Shown here in pieces: positions 16,979 through 28,030 of a stretch of DNA of 34,236 nucleotides. Source of the DNA: Pseudomonadota bacterium (GTDB lineage: Bacteria; Myxococcota_A; UBA9160; PR03); assembly GCA_003576805.1 (NCBI GenBank), contig QEVM01000045.1:1-34236 (forward strand). Direction: 5' to 3'. The notes beneath the pieces were generated by a model, which was not told the DNA's origin, ran no database searches, and was given only the letters and a program-made list of their open reading frames with translations. Made by a program: the position numbers and the translations under genes. Each line of letters opens with the position of its first letter. The stretch's first letter is position 1.

Positions 16979-18468
16979 TAGAGCATCGCCACGCTGGAGC
17001 GCGCCCACTCGAGCGCGCGCACGGCGCCGAGGACGCCCGGCGCGTGACTGGGGAAGAAGCCGAGGAAGAGCACCACCACGGCGCACACCGCGAGCACGAG
17101 CAGCTCGCCGGTCGCGGCGTGGCGGCGCGGCGTCTCCGTCGCGGCCTCGCTCATGTACATCTGCACCGGAAGGCGCAGGTAGTAGTAGAACGACACGACG
17201 CTGCCGAGCACGCCGATGATCGCGAGCACGGTCTGGCCGGAGGCGACGGCCGACTCGAAGACGAAGAACTTCGCGACGAAGCCGGCGGTGCCCGGAATGC
17301 CGGCCAGCGAGAGCGCGAAGAGGGTGAGCAGCGCGGCGAGGCCCGGGCGCTGGCGCGCGAGGCCCGCGAGGTCGTCCAGCGTGTCGCAGTCGCGGCCGCC
17401 CTGCGCGAGCGCCATCAGCACCGCGAACGCGCCGAGATTCGTGAACACGTAGACGAGCAGGTAGAAGAGCACCGCGCCGTAGCCTTCGACCGTGCCGGTC
17501 GCGAAGCCGATCAGCAGATAGCCGGCGTGCGCGATGCTCGAGTAGGCGAGCAGCCGCTTCAGGTTGGTCTGGATCACGGCCATCACGTTGCCGACCACGA
17601 TGGTCAGCGCCGCCAGCACCCAAAAGAGATCGCTGAGGCTCGCCGTGACGGGCCCGAACGCCTGGGTCAGCAGCCGCAGCAGCGCGGCGAACGCCGCCAC
17701 CTTCACCGTGATCGCCATGTAGGCGGTGACCGAGGTGGGCGCGCCCTCGTAGACGTCGGGCGCCCACTGGTGGAAGGGCGCGCTCGCGACCTTGAACGCG
17801 AAGCCGACGACGAGCAGCCCGAGGCCGACGATGCCGATCGGGTTGCCGGGCGGGAAGCCGGCGCGGATCGCGTCGAAGCCGAGCGAGCCGGTGACGCCGT
17901 ACACGAGGGCGATGCCGTAGAGCAGGATCGCGCTCGCGAACGAGCCGACCAGGAAGTACTTGAACGCCGACTCGTTGCTGCGCAGGTTGCGGCGGTCGAA
18001 GCCGGCCATCACGTAGAGCGGGATGCTCATCAGCTCGAGCCCGAGGAAGAGCGCCATCAGGTCGGTCGCGCCGACGAGCAGGAACATGCCGGCGGTCGAG
18101 AGCAGCAGCAGCGCGTAGTACTCGCCGTGGTTGATGCCGACCTGCGGCAGGTACGAGATCGACGCGAAGCAGATCAGCAGCGACGCGATCCCGATCAGCG
18201 CGATCGAGTAGGCGGCGAAGCGGTCGAGCGACAGCATCGGGTTGGCCGGATCGAAGACGCGCGTCGTGCCGTCGGAGAAGGCGGCGCCCGCGCAGTAGAC
18301 CGACAGCCCGAGGAAGCTGATCGAGAGCACCGAGAGCGCGGCGTTGATGAAGTGCTCGTTGGTGCGCCGGCGCGTCAGCCACACCTCGCCGAGCAGCACG
18401 AAGAGCGCGCCGAAGGCGGCGAAGGCGAGCGGCGCGATCGCGGCCATGTCGAGCTGCGGCGCGTTCAT
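16975..18468 (-). CDS. nuoN: NADH-quinone oxidoreductase subunit N
   Basis: A 497-residue antiporter-like proton-pumping subunit of complex I in the cytoplasmic membrane, with about 14 transmembrane segments. Conserved ionisable residues in the expected places: Glu in GLELMSIPLYVMAGF, Lys in AFKVASAPFHQWAPDVYEGA, Lys in MAITVKVAAF, and Lys in GTAGFVAKFFVF. NLKRLLAYSSIAHAGYLL is the family's discontinuous-helix region. The ATG at 18468 overlaps the nuoM stop (ATGA). It is last in the nuo operon. The stop overlaps the stop of the convergent TerB-like gene by 4 nt, leaving no room for an intergenic terminator. Confidence 0.97.
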   Translation of the reverse strand: MNAPQLDMAAIAPLAFAAFGALFVLLGEVWLTRRRTNEHFINAALSVLSISFLGLSVYCAGAAFSDGTTRVFDPANPMLSLDRFAAYSIALIGIASLLICFASISYLPQVGINHGEYYALLLLSTAGMFLLVGATDLMALFLGLELMSIPLYVMAGFDRRNLRSNESAFKYFLVGSFASAILLYGIALVYGVTGSLGFDAIRAGFPPGNPIGIVGLGLLVVGFAFKVASAPFHQWAPDVYEGAPTSVTAYMAITVKVAAFAALLRLLTQAFGPVTASLSDLFWVLAALTIVVGNVMAVIQTNLKRLLAYSSIAHAGYLLIGFATGTVEGYGAVLFYLLVYVFTNLGAFAVLMALAQGGRDCDTLDDLAGLARQRPGLAALLTLFALSLAGIPGTAGFVAKFFVFESAVASGQTVLAIIGVLGSVVSFYYYLRLPVQMYMSEAATETPRRHAATGELLVLAVCAVVVLFLGFFPSHAPGVLGAVRALEWARSSVAMLY

Positions 18469-20090
18469 CGGACGGCGCCCTCGGCGAGCTCGACGCCGAG
18501 CGCCGAGACCGCGGCCTGCACCGGCGGCGCCGTCTGGAGCGCGGCGGCCTTGCGCGTCTCCATCTGGTGGAGCAGGTCGGAGACGGACGCGTCGAGCCGG
18601 CGCAGGAACGGGTTCGGGTTCACGCCGATCCAGAAGATCGGCACGACCACCGCGAGGATCACGAAGCGCTCGCGCCAGTCGAGGTCGATCAGCGCGCGGT
18701 TCTCCGGCTCCTCGACCGGCCCGAAGAACATGCGCCGGTACGCCCAGAGCAGATAGGCGGCCGCGAGCACCACGCCGAACGCCGCCGCCGTGCCGACCCA
18801 CGGGTTCACCACGAACGCGCCCGCCAGGATCAGGAACTCGCCGACGAAGCCGTTGAGGCCCGGCAGCCCGATGCTCGACATCGCGACGATCCCGAACAGC
18901 AGCGCGAACACCGGCATCGGCTTCGCGATCCCGCCGAAGGCGGAGATCTGCCGCGTGTGGCGTCGCTCGTACACCATGCCGACCAGCAGGAAGAGCGCCC
19001 CCGTCGAGAGCCCGTGGTTCACCATCTGGAGGATCGAGCCCTCGAGGCCCTCCTCGTTGAGCGCGAAGATGCCGAGCATCACGAAGCCGAGGTGCGCGAC
19101 GGACGAGTACGCGACCAGCTTCTTGATGTCGGTCTGCACCATCGCGACCAGCGCGCCGTACAGGATCCCGATCAGCGCGAGCGCGAAGATCAGCGGCGCC
19201 GCCTGCTCGGCTGCGATCGGGAAGAGCGGCAGCGCGAAGCGCACGAAGCCGTAGGTGCCCATCTTGAGGAGCACGCCCGCCAGGATCACGGAGCCGGAGG
19301 TCGGCGCCTCGACGTGCGCGTCGGGCAGCCAGGTGTGGAACGGCACCATCGGCACCTTGATGCCGAAGGCGAGCGCGAAAGCCGCGAACAGCCACGGCTG
19401 CGTCTTCCACCACACCGCCTGGCCCGCGAGCGGCACGGCCGTCTCGAGCAGGCCCGGCACGCCGCCGCCCGGCACGCGCACGAGGTCGAAGCTGACCGCG
19501 CCGAACTGCTCCTGGTGCAGCCCGTACAGCACGATCATCGCGATCAGCATCAGCAGCGAGCCGACCATCGTGAACAGGAAGAACTTCACCGCGGCGTAGA
19601 CGCGCCGCTGGCCGCCCCAGATCCCGATGATGAAGTACATCGGGACCAGCATGACCTCCCAGAACACGTAGAACTGGAAGAGGTTCAGCGAGACGAACGC
19701 GCCGAGCATGCCCGTCTCGAGGAAGAGGTTCATGAACAGGAAGGTGCGCGCCTGCTTGCGCTGCTCGTTCCACGCGGCGAGCAGCACGAGCGGCATCAGG
19801 AAGGTGGTGAGCACCACCAGCAGCAGGCTCATGCCGTCGATGCCGACGAAGTAGTGGATGCCCCAGTTGGGGAGCCACGCCACGTGCTCGACGAACTGGT
19901 GCCCGGGCCGCGTCGCGTCGTAGCGGAACCAGAGCAGCAGCGAGAGCAGGAAGGTGAGCGTCGTGCTCGCGAGCGCGACGATCTTCCAGACGCGCTCGGG
20001 CAGGCCGCGCAGCAGCACGAGCAGCACGAGCCCCGTCGCGAGCGGCAGGAACGTCACGATCGTGAGCAGGCGGCCGTCGAGCAGGTCCAT
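18465..20090 (-). CDS. nuoM: NADH-quinone oxidoreductase subunit M
   Basis: A 541-residue antiporter-like membrane subunit of complex I. Seen: Glu in QFYVFWEVMLVPMYFIIG, Lys in AFGIKVPMVPFHTWLPDAHVE, Lys in GVLLKMGTYG, and Glu in GLNGFVGEFLIL, all at positions required for proton transfer in the family. QTDIKKLVAYSSVAHLGFV marks the broken helix. The C-terminal 50 residues beyond the last membrane segment are Ala-rich and soluble, somewhat longer than usual. ATG at 20090 is preceded by TAGGAGG, which overlaps the end of nuoL, 12 nt away. Confidence 0.97.
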   Translation of the reverse strand: MDLLDGRLLTIVTFLPLATGLVLLVLLRGLPERVWKIVALASTTLTFLLSLLLWFRYDATRPGHQFVEHVAWLPNWGIHYFVGIDGMSLLLVVLTTFLMPLVLLAAWNEQRKQARTFLFMNLFLETGMLGAFVSLNLFQFYVFWEVMLVPMYFIIGIWGGQRRVYAAVKFFLFTMVGSLLMLIAMIVLYGLHQEQFGAVSFDLVRVPGGGVPGLLETAVPLAGQAVWWKTQPWLFAAFALAFGIKVPMVPFHTWLPDAHVEAPTSGSVILAGVLLKMGTYGFVRFALPLFPIAAEQAAPLIFALALIGILYGALVAMVQTDIKKLVAYSSVAHLGFVMLGIFALNEEGLEGSILQMVNHGLSTGALFLLVGMVYERRHTRQISAFGGIAKPMPVFALLFGIVAMSSIGLPGLNGFVGEFLILAGAFVVNPWVGTAAAFGVVLAAAYLLWAYRRMFFGPVEEPENRALIDLDWRERFVILAVVVPIFWIGVNPNPFLRRLDASVSDLLHQMETRKAAALQTAPPVQAAVSALGVELAEGAVR

Positions 20091-20102
20091 GTCCGCCGCC
20101 TC

Positions 20103-22114
<2,012 letters not shown>

Positions 22115-22121
<7 letters not shown>

Positions 22122-22420
22122 TTGAGCAGGCTCACTTCCTCGACGTCCACCGACTCGCGGTTGCGGAACAGCGCGATCACGATGCCGAGCCCGACGGCCA
22201 CCTCCGCGGCCGCCACCACGATCACCATCAGCACCATCACGTGGCCGTCGAGCGAAGCCCAGGCCCGCGCGAAGCCGAGGAACGCCACGTTGGCGGCGTT
22301 CAGCATCAGCTCGATCGACATCAGGATCACGACCAGGTTGCGGCGCGAGAGCGCGCCGACCGTGCCGATCGCGAACAAGATCGCGGAGAGCGCGATCACG
22401 TGCGCCAGGGGGACGGGCAT
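22115..22420 (-). CDS. nuoK: NADH-quinone oxidoreductase subunit K
   Basis: A 101-residue complex I membrane subunit with three transmembrane helices. The two conserved membrane glutamates are present: Glu37 in VILMSIELMLNAANV and Glu73 in VVAAAEVAVGLGIVIAL, which form part of the proton path. I chose the ATG at 22420, which shares one base with the nuoJ stop (TGATG); a TTG directly before it is also in frame. Length is typical of the family. Confidence 0.96.
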
Positions 22421-22923
22421 CAATCCAGCCTCCGCTTGGCGAGCACCACCGCGCCGACGATCGCCGCCAGCAGCAGGAACGAGGTCACCTCGAACGGCAG
22501 CACGAAGTCGCGGTAGAGCGTGCGTCCGACCGCGGCGTAGGAGCCGAAGTCGGGCGGGATCTCCTGCACCGTCGGCAGCGCCTGCGGGACGAGCTGGAGG
22601 AACGCGCCGGCGACGCCGAGCGCGAGCACGACGCCCGCGCCCTTGGTGAGCAGCTGGCGCGAGGGCGCGAAGGTGTCGCGGCGCAGGTTCAGCAGCATCA
22701 CGACGAACAGGAACACGACCACGATGGCGCCGGCGTAGACCAGGATCTGGAGCGCCGCGACGAGGTGCGCCTCGAGCGTCACGTAGACCACGGCCAGCGA
22801 GATCATCGTGACGACGAGGCTCATCGCGGCCGCGACCGTGTTGCGGACGTTCAGCACCATGGCGAGCGCCGAGACCACCGCCGCCGCGCCGAACAGGTAG
22901 AAGAAGACGGCGGGCGCGCTCAC
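22420..22923 (-). CDS. nuoJ: NADH-quinone oxidoreductase subunit J
   Basis: A 167-residue complex I membrane subunit with five predicted helices. ALQILVYAGAIVVVFLFVVML contains the conserved pi-bulge region (helix 3) that changes conformation during turnover, and NLR follows it as usual. The GTG at 22923 overlaps the nuoH stop (GTGA); the same frame is open far upstream within nuoH, but family alignment and the overlap support this start. It directly follows nuoH: the nuoI gene that usually sits between them is missing. Confidence 0.95.
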   Translation of the reverse strand: MSAPAVFFYLFGAAAVVSALAMVLNVRNTVAAAMSLVVTMISLAVVYVTLEAHLVAALQILVYAGAIVVVFLFVVMLLNLRRDTFAPSRQLLTKGAGVVLALGVAGAFLQLVPQALPTVQEIPPDFGSYAAVGRTLYRDFVLPFEVTSFLLLAAIVGAVVLAKRRLD

Positions 22924-24080
22924 GACTTGGCTCCCTGGATCAGCAGGATCACGAGCCCGGTGACCAGGATGTTGGCCAGCGAGAGCGGCAGCATGACCTT
23001 CCAGCACAGGTCCATGACCTGGTCGTAGCGGGGGCGCGGCAGCGTCCAGCGGATCTGCATCTGGAGCCAGATCATCACGATCACCTTCACGAAGAAGGTG
23101 ACCACGTGCAGCACCATGCAGAGCGCGGTCGCGACGCCGGCGCCGAAGACCGGCGTGATGCCGCCGATGATGTCGGCCTGCGAGAGCCACGGGATCGACC
23201 AGCCGCCGAGGAAGATCGCCGTCATCAGGGCCGCGATCACCACGACCTCGATGAACTCCGACATGTAGAAGAGGCCGAAGCGCATCCCCGAGTACTCGAG
23301 GAAGTAGCCGGCGATGATCTCCGACTCGCCCTCCGGCAGGTCGAAGGGCGCGCGCTTGTTCTCGGCCATCACGCAGGTGAGGAACATGATGAAGCCGAGC
23401 GGCTGGAGCAGGATGCCCCACGACGGCAGCGTCAGATGGCCGAGAAAGCCGAGGCTCTCGACGAGCCCGAAGTGCTCGAGGAAGCCGAAGATCCGAAAGG
23501 TCGAGTCCTGCGCGACGCCCATGTCGGTGAGGCGCAGCGTCTGGAAGACCATGAAGACGCCCACGACGGACAGGCCCATCGTGACCTCGTACGAGATCAT
23601 CTGCGCCGACGCGCGCAGGCTGCCGAGCAGCGACCAGTTGTTGTTGCTCGCCCAGCCCGCGATCACGGTGCCGTAGGTCGCGATCGAGGCGATCGCGAAG
23701 ACGTAGAGCAGCCCCCAGTCGAGGTCGGCGACCACCAGATTCACGGTGGTGTCGCCGAACTGGTAGATGCCGCCGTACGGGATCACCGCGAACGACGCGA
23801 TCGCCGGCACCGCGGCGATGACCGGCGCGAGCATGTGCATCACGCGGTTGGCGCCGGCCGGGACCACGTCCTCCTTGGTGAGCAGCTTGATCACGTCGGC
23901 GAGCGGGTGCAGCAGGCCGAGCACCGTGATGCCGGCGATGTCGGCGCGATTGGCGCCGATGCGGTCCTGCATCACGGCGCTCTGCTTGCGCTCGATCCAG
24001 GTGATCACCGGCGCGAACGCGCCGACCGCGACCCCGATGATGAACAGCGTCTTCAGGACGACAGGCAGCAGGACTTCCAA
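22920..24080 (-). CDS. nuoH: NADH-quinone oxidoreductase subunit H
   Basis: A 386-residue membrane subunit that forms the quinone-access channel with NuoB and NuoD. Seen: WIERKQSAVMQDRIGANRAD (family WxERKxxxxxQxRxGPNRVG), MAENKRAPFDLPEGESE and GYFLEYSGMRFGLFYMSEF, which hold acidic residues of the E-channel. The start is a TTG at 24080, immediately after the nuoG stop and preceded by GGGGGA; no better ATG or GTG is nearby. It is slightly longer than the E. coli subunit (325), mainly in loops. Its cytoplasmic partners NuoB and NuoD are not encoded here. Confidence 0.94.
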   Translation of the reverse strand: MEVLLPVVLKTLFIIGVAVGAFAPVITWIERKQSAVMQDRIGANRADIAGITVLGLLHPLADVIKLLTKEDVVPAGANRVMHMLAPVIAAVPAIASFAVIPYGGIYQFGDTTVNLVVADLDWGLLYVFAIASIATYGTVIAGWASNNNWSLLGSLRASAQMISYEVTMGLSVVGVFMVFQTLRLTDMGVAQDSTFRIFGFLEHFGLVESLGFLGHLTLPSWGILLQPLGFIMFLTCVMAENKRAPFDLPEGESEIIAGYFLEYSGMRFGLFYMSEFIEVVVIAALMTAIFLGGWSIPWLSQADIIGGITPVFGAGVATALCMVLHVVTFFVKVIVMIWLQMQIRWTLPRPRYDQVMDLCWKVMLPLSLANILVTGLVILLIQGAKS

Positions 24081-24081
24081 G

Positions 24082-25668
24082 CTAGTCCCCCGCGCCCGCG
24101 AGCGGCGCGCCGTCCGGCGGCACGGAGTCGAGGTCCAGGCCCGCGAACGCCGGCACCGACTGCGCCAGCGCCTTCGAGACCGCGCGCACGTCGTAGGGGT
24201 CGTCGAAGCCGGGCAAGCCCAGCGCCTGCGCGATCTGCCAGAGCGCCTCGCCCTCCGAGAGCGCCTCGAAGGGCGGCTCGACGGCCGGCTGCACGCGCTG
24301 CACGCGCCCGGCGAAGTTGGTGAGCGTGCCCTCCTTCTCGGCGGCGTGGCGCACCGGCACCACCACGTGCGCGATCGACTCGAGCGGCGAGCGGTGCGTG
24401 TCGAGCAGCACCAGCGTGTCCACCCGCTCCAGCGCGTCGCGCGACTCCGCGTACGGCGCGGCGAGCACGTCGTGGCCCATCACGACGAGCGCCTCGACCG
24501 CGCCGCCGCGCGTGCGCGAGAGCAGGCCGGCGGCGTCCTCGAAGCCGAGCGCGCGCGCGCCGCTCGCGTTGGGCGCCTTCTCTTCCTTGATCAGCAGGTC
24601 GTCGCCGCGGCCGCGCACCACGGCGAAGCCCGCCTGCGTCGAGCCGATCGCGTCGAGGAAGCGGCGCGCGACGAAGAGGTCCTCGTTGGTCGCGTGCGGC
24701 GACACCAGCAGGCCGACCGCGCCGGCGCCCTTGGTGGCGACGACGTTGCGGATGCGCTCGGCGGCGGCCGCGATCGCCTCCTCCAGCGGCACCGCGACCG
24801 GAATGCCGTCGGCGTTCTGGAGCGCGGCGTGATCGATGCGGTCGTCGGCGCCGATCCGCTTGTACGAGAGGCGGCCGGGATCGCACAGCCAGGTCTGGTT
24901 CACCGCGTCGTTGCGCCGCGGCACGTAGCGGTAGACGCGGTTGTTCGCGACGCCGAGGTAGACGTTGCAGCCGTTCGCGCAGCCGGTGCACACGCCCGGC
25001 ACGTCCTCGAGGAACCACACGCGGATCTTGAAGCGGAAGTCCTTGGTGGTGAGCGCGCCGACCGGACAGATGTCGGCGACGTTCATCGAGTAGTCGTTGG
25101 CGAGCGGCTGGCCCGGGAAGGTCTCGATCACCGAGCGGTCGCCGCGCGAGAACACCGACAGCTCGCCGGTGCCCGGCACCTCGCGGCAGAAGCGCACGCA
25201 GCGGCGGCACAGGATGCAGCGCTCCTGGTCGAACACGATCGTCGGCCCGAGGTCGACGCGCTTCTTCGCGGCCCGGCGCGGCTCCTGCGTGCGCGCGTGC
25301 TGCTGGCCGTACTCGAAGGCGTAGTCCTGCAGCTTGCACTCGCCCGCCTGGTCGCAGATCGGGCAGTCGAGCGGGTGGTTGAGGAGCAGCAGCTCCATCA
25401 CGCCTTCGCGCGCACTCTGCACGCGCTCGCTCTGCGTGTGGATCTTCATCCCCTCCGCGACCGGCGTGTTGCACGCGATCTGGAGCTTCGGGACGCCCTC
25501 GACCTCCACCTGGCACAGCCGGCAGCTCCCGTCGATCGAGAGCTTCGGGTGCCAGCAGTAGTGCGGGATGTCGACGCCGTTCATCAGGACGCCGACGTCG
25601 TCCAGGGCCTGCAGGATGGTGCGGCCCTCCGCGACCTCGTACTCGACGCCGTCGACGCTGATCTTCAT
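24082..25668 (-). CDS. nuoG: NADH-quinone oxidoreductase subunit G, short form
   Basis: A 528-residue iron-sulphur subunit of the peripheral arm of complex I. An N-terminal 2Fe-2S ferredoxin domain (CWHPKLSIDGSCRLCQVEV, then ACNTPV) is followed by the His/Cys-ligated cluster site (NHPLDCPICDQAGECKLQD) and a two-cluster region (CILCRRCVRFC and ADICPVGAL). CTGCANGCNVYLG with a later WLCDPGR matches the N7-type cluster. The molybdopterin-oxidoreductase-like C-terminal half is shortened: E. coli NuoG has about 908 residues. The short form occurs in many bacteria, so this may not be a truncation. ATG at 25668 overlaps nuoF by 4 nt (ATGA). Confidence 0.96.
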   Translation of the reverse strand: MKISVDGVEYEVAEGRTILQALDDVGVLMNGVDIPHYCWHPKLSIDGSCRLCQVEVEGVPKLQIACNTPVAEGMKIHTQSERVQSAREGVMELLLLNHPLDCPICDQAGECKLQDYAFEYGQQHARTQEPRRAAKKRVDLGPTIVFDQERCILCRRCVRFCREVPGTGELSVFSRGDRSVIETFPGQPLANDYSMNVADICPVGALTTKDFRFKIRVWFLEDVPGVCTGCANGCNVYLGVANNRVYRYVPRRNDAVNQTWLCDPGRLSYKRIGADDRIDHAALQNADGIPVAVPLEEAIAAAAERIRNVVATKGAGAVGLLVSPHATNEDLFVARRFLDAIGSTQAGFAVVRGRGDDLLIKEEKAPNASGARALGFEDAAGLLSRTRGGAVEALVVMGHDVLAAPYAESRDALERVDTLVLLDTHRSPLESIAHVVVPVRHAAEKEGTLTNFAGRVQRVQPAVEPPFEALSEGEALWQIAQALGLPGFDDPYDVRAVSKALAQSVPAFAGLDLDSVPPDGAPLAGAGD

Positions 25669-26960
25669 AGCTCGAAGCTCTGCGGGAAGGGGCACTTGCC
25701 GTGCTCGACGTGCGCCTCGAAGTCCTCGCGGAAGTGGCGCAGCAGGCCCTGCACCGGCCAGGCGGCGGCGTCGGCGAAGGCGCAGATCGTCTGGCCCTCC
25801 ATCTTTCCGCACACGTCGAGCAGGATGTCGATGTCCTCGCGCGAGCCGGCGCCGCGCTCGATGCGCTGCACGATCTTGTGCAGCCAGCCGGTCCCCTCGC
25901 GGCACTGCGTGCACTGGCCGCACGACTCGTCGCGGAAGAAGTAGGTGACGACGCACGCGACGCGCACCATGCAGACGCTGTCGTCGATCACCATGACGCC
26001 GCCGGTGCCGAGCATCGTCTTGCGCTCGCGCAGGAACTCGTTCGCCATCGGCACGTCGAGCTGCGACACGGGCAGGATCGGCATCGACATGCCGCCCGGG
26101 ATCACGCCTCGCACCTTGCGGCCGGGCAGCGGCCCGCCGGCGTGCTGGAAGACGATCTCGTCGAGGCGCGTGCCGAGCGGCAGCTCATAGAGGCCGGGAC
26201 GCTGCACCAGGCCCGACACGCCGAAGATGGTGGTGCCCGGGCTCTTCTCGGTGCCGAAGCCTTTGAACCACGCGGGGCCGTTCTTCACGATGTGCGGCAC
26301 GTGCGAGAAGGTCTCGACGTTGTTCACCGTGGTCGGCATGCCGAAGGCGCCGTACTGCGCGGGAAACGGCGGCTTCTTGCGCGGCTGGCCCTTCTTGCCC
26401 TCGAGCGACTCGAGCAGGCCCGTCTCCTCGCCGCAGATGTAGGCGCCGGCGCCGCGCGTCACGACCACGTCGTGCGCGAAGCCGGTGCCCATCACGTCCG
26501 ACCCGAGCAGGCCCTCGGCGTAGCACTCGTCGATCGCGCGCTGGAGCACGTCGGCCGGCTGCGCGTACTCGCCGCGCACGTAGACGAAGGTCTTCGACGC
26601 GCCCGTCGCCCAGGCGCCGATCACGATGCCCTCGAGCATCTGGTGCGGCGCACGCTCGAGCAGCAGGCGGTCCTTGAACGAGCCGGGCTCGGACTCGTCC
26701 GCGTTGCAGACCAGGTACTTCGGCTTGTCGGCGGCCTTCGGCATGAACGACCACTTCATGCCGGTGCCGAAGCCCGCTCCGCCGCGGCCCTGGAGGCCCG
26801 CGTCCTTCACGAGGTTCACGACGTCGTCGGGCGACATCTGGGTGAGCGCCTTGCGCGCCGCCTCCCAGCCGCCGCGCGCGCGATAGCCCGCGAGCGTCGC
26901 GAAGGCGTCGTCGCCGGCGTGCTCGGTCAGGTAGCTGGTGACGAACGGGGCCTTCTGCAC
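25665..26960 (-). CDS. nuoF: NADH-quinone oxidoreductase subunit F
   Basis: A 431-residue NADH- and FMN-binding subunit, the electron entry point of complex I. Seen: glycine-rich GLQGRGGAGFGTGMKW for NADH/FMN, YLVCNADESEPGSFKDR, GAGAYICGEETGLLESLEG, and the N3 4Fe-4S site ESCGQCTQCREGTGW with the fourth Cys in EGQTICAFADAAAWP. Length is typical. Start is a GTG at 26960, four nucleotides after the nuoE stop; the ribosome site is weak, so initiation may depend on coupling. E and F would form the NADH dehydrogenase module with NuoG. Confidence 0.97.
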   Translation of the reverse strand: MQKAPFVTSYLTEHAGDDAFATLAGYRARGGWEAARKALTQMSPDDVVNLVKDAGLQGRGGAGFGTGMKWSFMPKAADKPKYLVCNADESEPGSFKDRLLLERAPHQMLEGIVIGAWATGASKTFVYVRGEYAQPADVLQRAIDECYAEGLLGSDVMGTGFAHDVVVTRGAGAYICGEETGLLESLEGKKGQPRKKPPFPAQYGAFGMPTTVNNVETFSHVPHIVKNGPAWFKGFGTEKSPGTTIFGVSGLVQRPGLYELPLGTRLDEIVFQHAGGPLPGRKVRGVIPGGMSMPILPVSQLDVPMANEFLRERKTMLGTGGVMVIDDSVCMVRVACVVTYFFRDESCGQCTQCREGTGWLHKIVQRIERGAGSREDIDILLDVCGKMEGQTICAFADAAAWPVQGLLRHFREDFEAHVEHGKCPFPQSFEL

Positions 26961-26964
26961 GGAG

Positions 26965-27432
26965 CTACTTCAGCTCGTCGAGCAGCCGCTTCGCGGTCTC
27001 GACGTCGAGGTTCTCGTGGTACTGCGCGCCGATGCGCAGCATGGGCGCCCAGGCGCAGGCGCCCAGGCACTCCTCGTGCCCGAGCGTGATGCGGCCGTCG
27101 GGCGTGGTCTCGCCCGACTCGATGCCGAGGTGCTGCTCGATCTCCTTCAGCAGGTCGCGCGCGCCGCGCAGCGAGCAGGGCAGGTTCGTGCAGACGTACA
27201 CGTGGTGCCGGCCCTGCGGGCGGTCGTAGAACATGTTGTAGAAGGTGACGACCTCCATCACCTCGATCGGGTGGATCTCGAAGATCGCCGCCAGCTCCTG
27301 CGCCGTCTCCGGCGAGATCCAGCCGGTCTGCTTCTGCACGAGGTGCAGCGCCGGCAGCAGCGCGCCGCGCCGCTTCGGGTACTTCGCGATCTCGGCGTCG
27401 ATCGCCGCGCGCGTCTCGGCGGAGATCACCAT
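26965..27432 (-). CDS. nuoE: NADH-quinone oxidoreductase subunit E
   Basis: A 155-residue thioredoxin-fold subunit carrying the N1a 2Fe-2S cluster. The four cysteine ligands are visible: CTNLPC (spacing four) and CLGAC (spacing three). HLVQKQTGWISPE and VVTFYNMFYDRPQGRH are conserved in the family. ATG at 27432 overlaps the nuoA stop by 7 nt. It directly follows nuoA; the usual nuoB, nuoC and nuoD genes are absent between them. Confidence 0.97.
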   Translation of the reverse strand: MVISAETRAAIDAEIAKYPKRRGALLPALHLVQKQTGWISPETAQELAAIFEIHPIEVMEVVTFYNMFYDRPQGRHHVYVCTNLPCSLRGARDLLKEIEQHLGIESGETTPDGRITLGHEECLGACAWAPMLRIGAQYHENLDVETAKRLLDELK

Positions 27433-27779
27433 TCGAGCGCGCCCTTCATCCACACGTAGGCGAGGCCGCCGGCGAGCACGGCGACGAAGGTCAGCATCTC
27501 GACGAAGCCGAACCAGCCGAGCTCGGTGAAGAGCGCGCCCCACGGATACATGAACACCGCCTCGACGTCGAAGAGGATGAACAGCATTGCGACGATGTAG
27601 AACTTCACCGAGAAGCGCTGGTGCGGGGACACGATCGGCCGCTCGCCGCACTCGAACGGCTCGTCCTTCTCGGCGAACGAGCGGCGCGGGCCGACCAGCA
27701 GATGGATGCCGAGCAGCGCGCTCGCCAGCACCAACGCGACGGCGAGGATGACGACCGCGCCCGTGTACTCGGCGAGCAT
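27426..27779 (-). CDS. nuoA: NADH-quinone oxidoreductase subunit A
   Basis: A 117-residue membrane subunit with three helices, first gene of the operon. Seen: FECGERPIVSPHQRFSVKFY loop (with the Cys of the conserved ExG/ECG turn) and LFILFDVEAVFMYPWG, hallmark of NuoA/ND3. ATG at 27779 is preceded by GAGGGGGGAG two nucleotides upstream. A frame continues upstream through a low-complexity repeat, but the family start fits 27779. Promoters of this gene and of divergent gpsA must be in the 251 bp upstream (27780-28030). Confidence 0.96.
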   Translation of the reverse strand: MLAEYTGAVVILAVALVLASALLGIHLLVGPRRSFAEKDEPFECGERPIVSPHQRFSVKFYIVAMLFILFDVEAVFMYPWGALFTELGWFGFVEMLTFVAVLAGGLAYVWMKGALEW

Positions 27780-27854
27780 CTCTCCCCCCTCTGGACACGT
27801 CGCTGCCGACGTCCGTTCGATGGATCGCCGCTCGCAGCGGCGGCGCCGAGCTTC

Positions 27855-27914
27855 ACCGCGAAGACCACCGCGAAGACCACCACGAAGGCCGCCGCGAAGG
27901 CCGCCGCGGAAGGC
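27855..27914. repeat. Tandem 12-bp repeat, about five copies, between nuoA and gpsA
   Basis: Units of 12 bp follow one another: ACCGCGAAGACC twice, ACCACGAAGGCC, GCCGCGAAGGCC and a degenerate GCCGCGGAAGGC. Because 12 is a multiple of three, every frame reads as a short peptide repeat (for example PPRR, KTTTKAAAK or GGLR), none of which I believe is a gene. It occupies the centre of the 251-bp divergent promoter region, so it may affect promoter spacing. Copy number may vary between strains. Confidence 0.7.
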
Positions 27915-28030
27915 GCCGACGAAGTCCGCGCAGATTGGCCGGAAACGCGGGATTTCCAAGCGAAAAGCGGCGCGGAAGCTAGCCGCGGGGGTGGGGGGGT
28001 TCAAGACCGGACCGTGATAGAGTGCGCGCC

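Noticed and set aside
27621-28017. Plus-strand frames with PPRR or KTTTKAAAK repeats, resembling basic DNA-binding or histone H1-like tails
   Set aside because: The repetition comes from the 12-bp tandem repeat, which gives a repeat in every frame. No good ribosome site is seen, and the frames overlap nuoA and gpsA.
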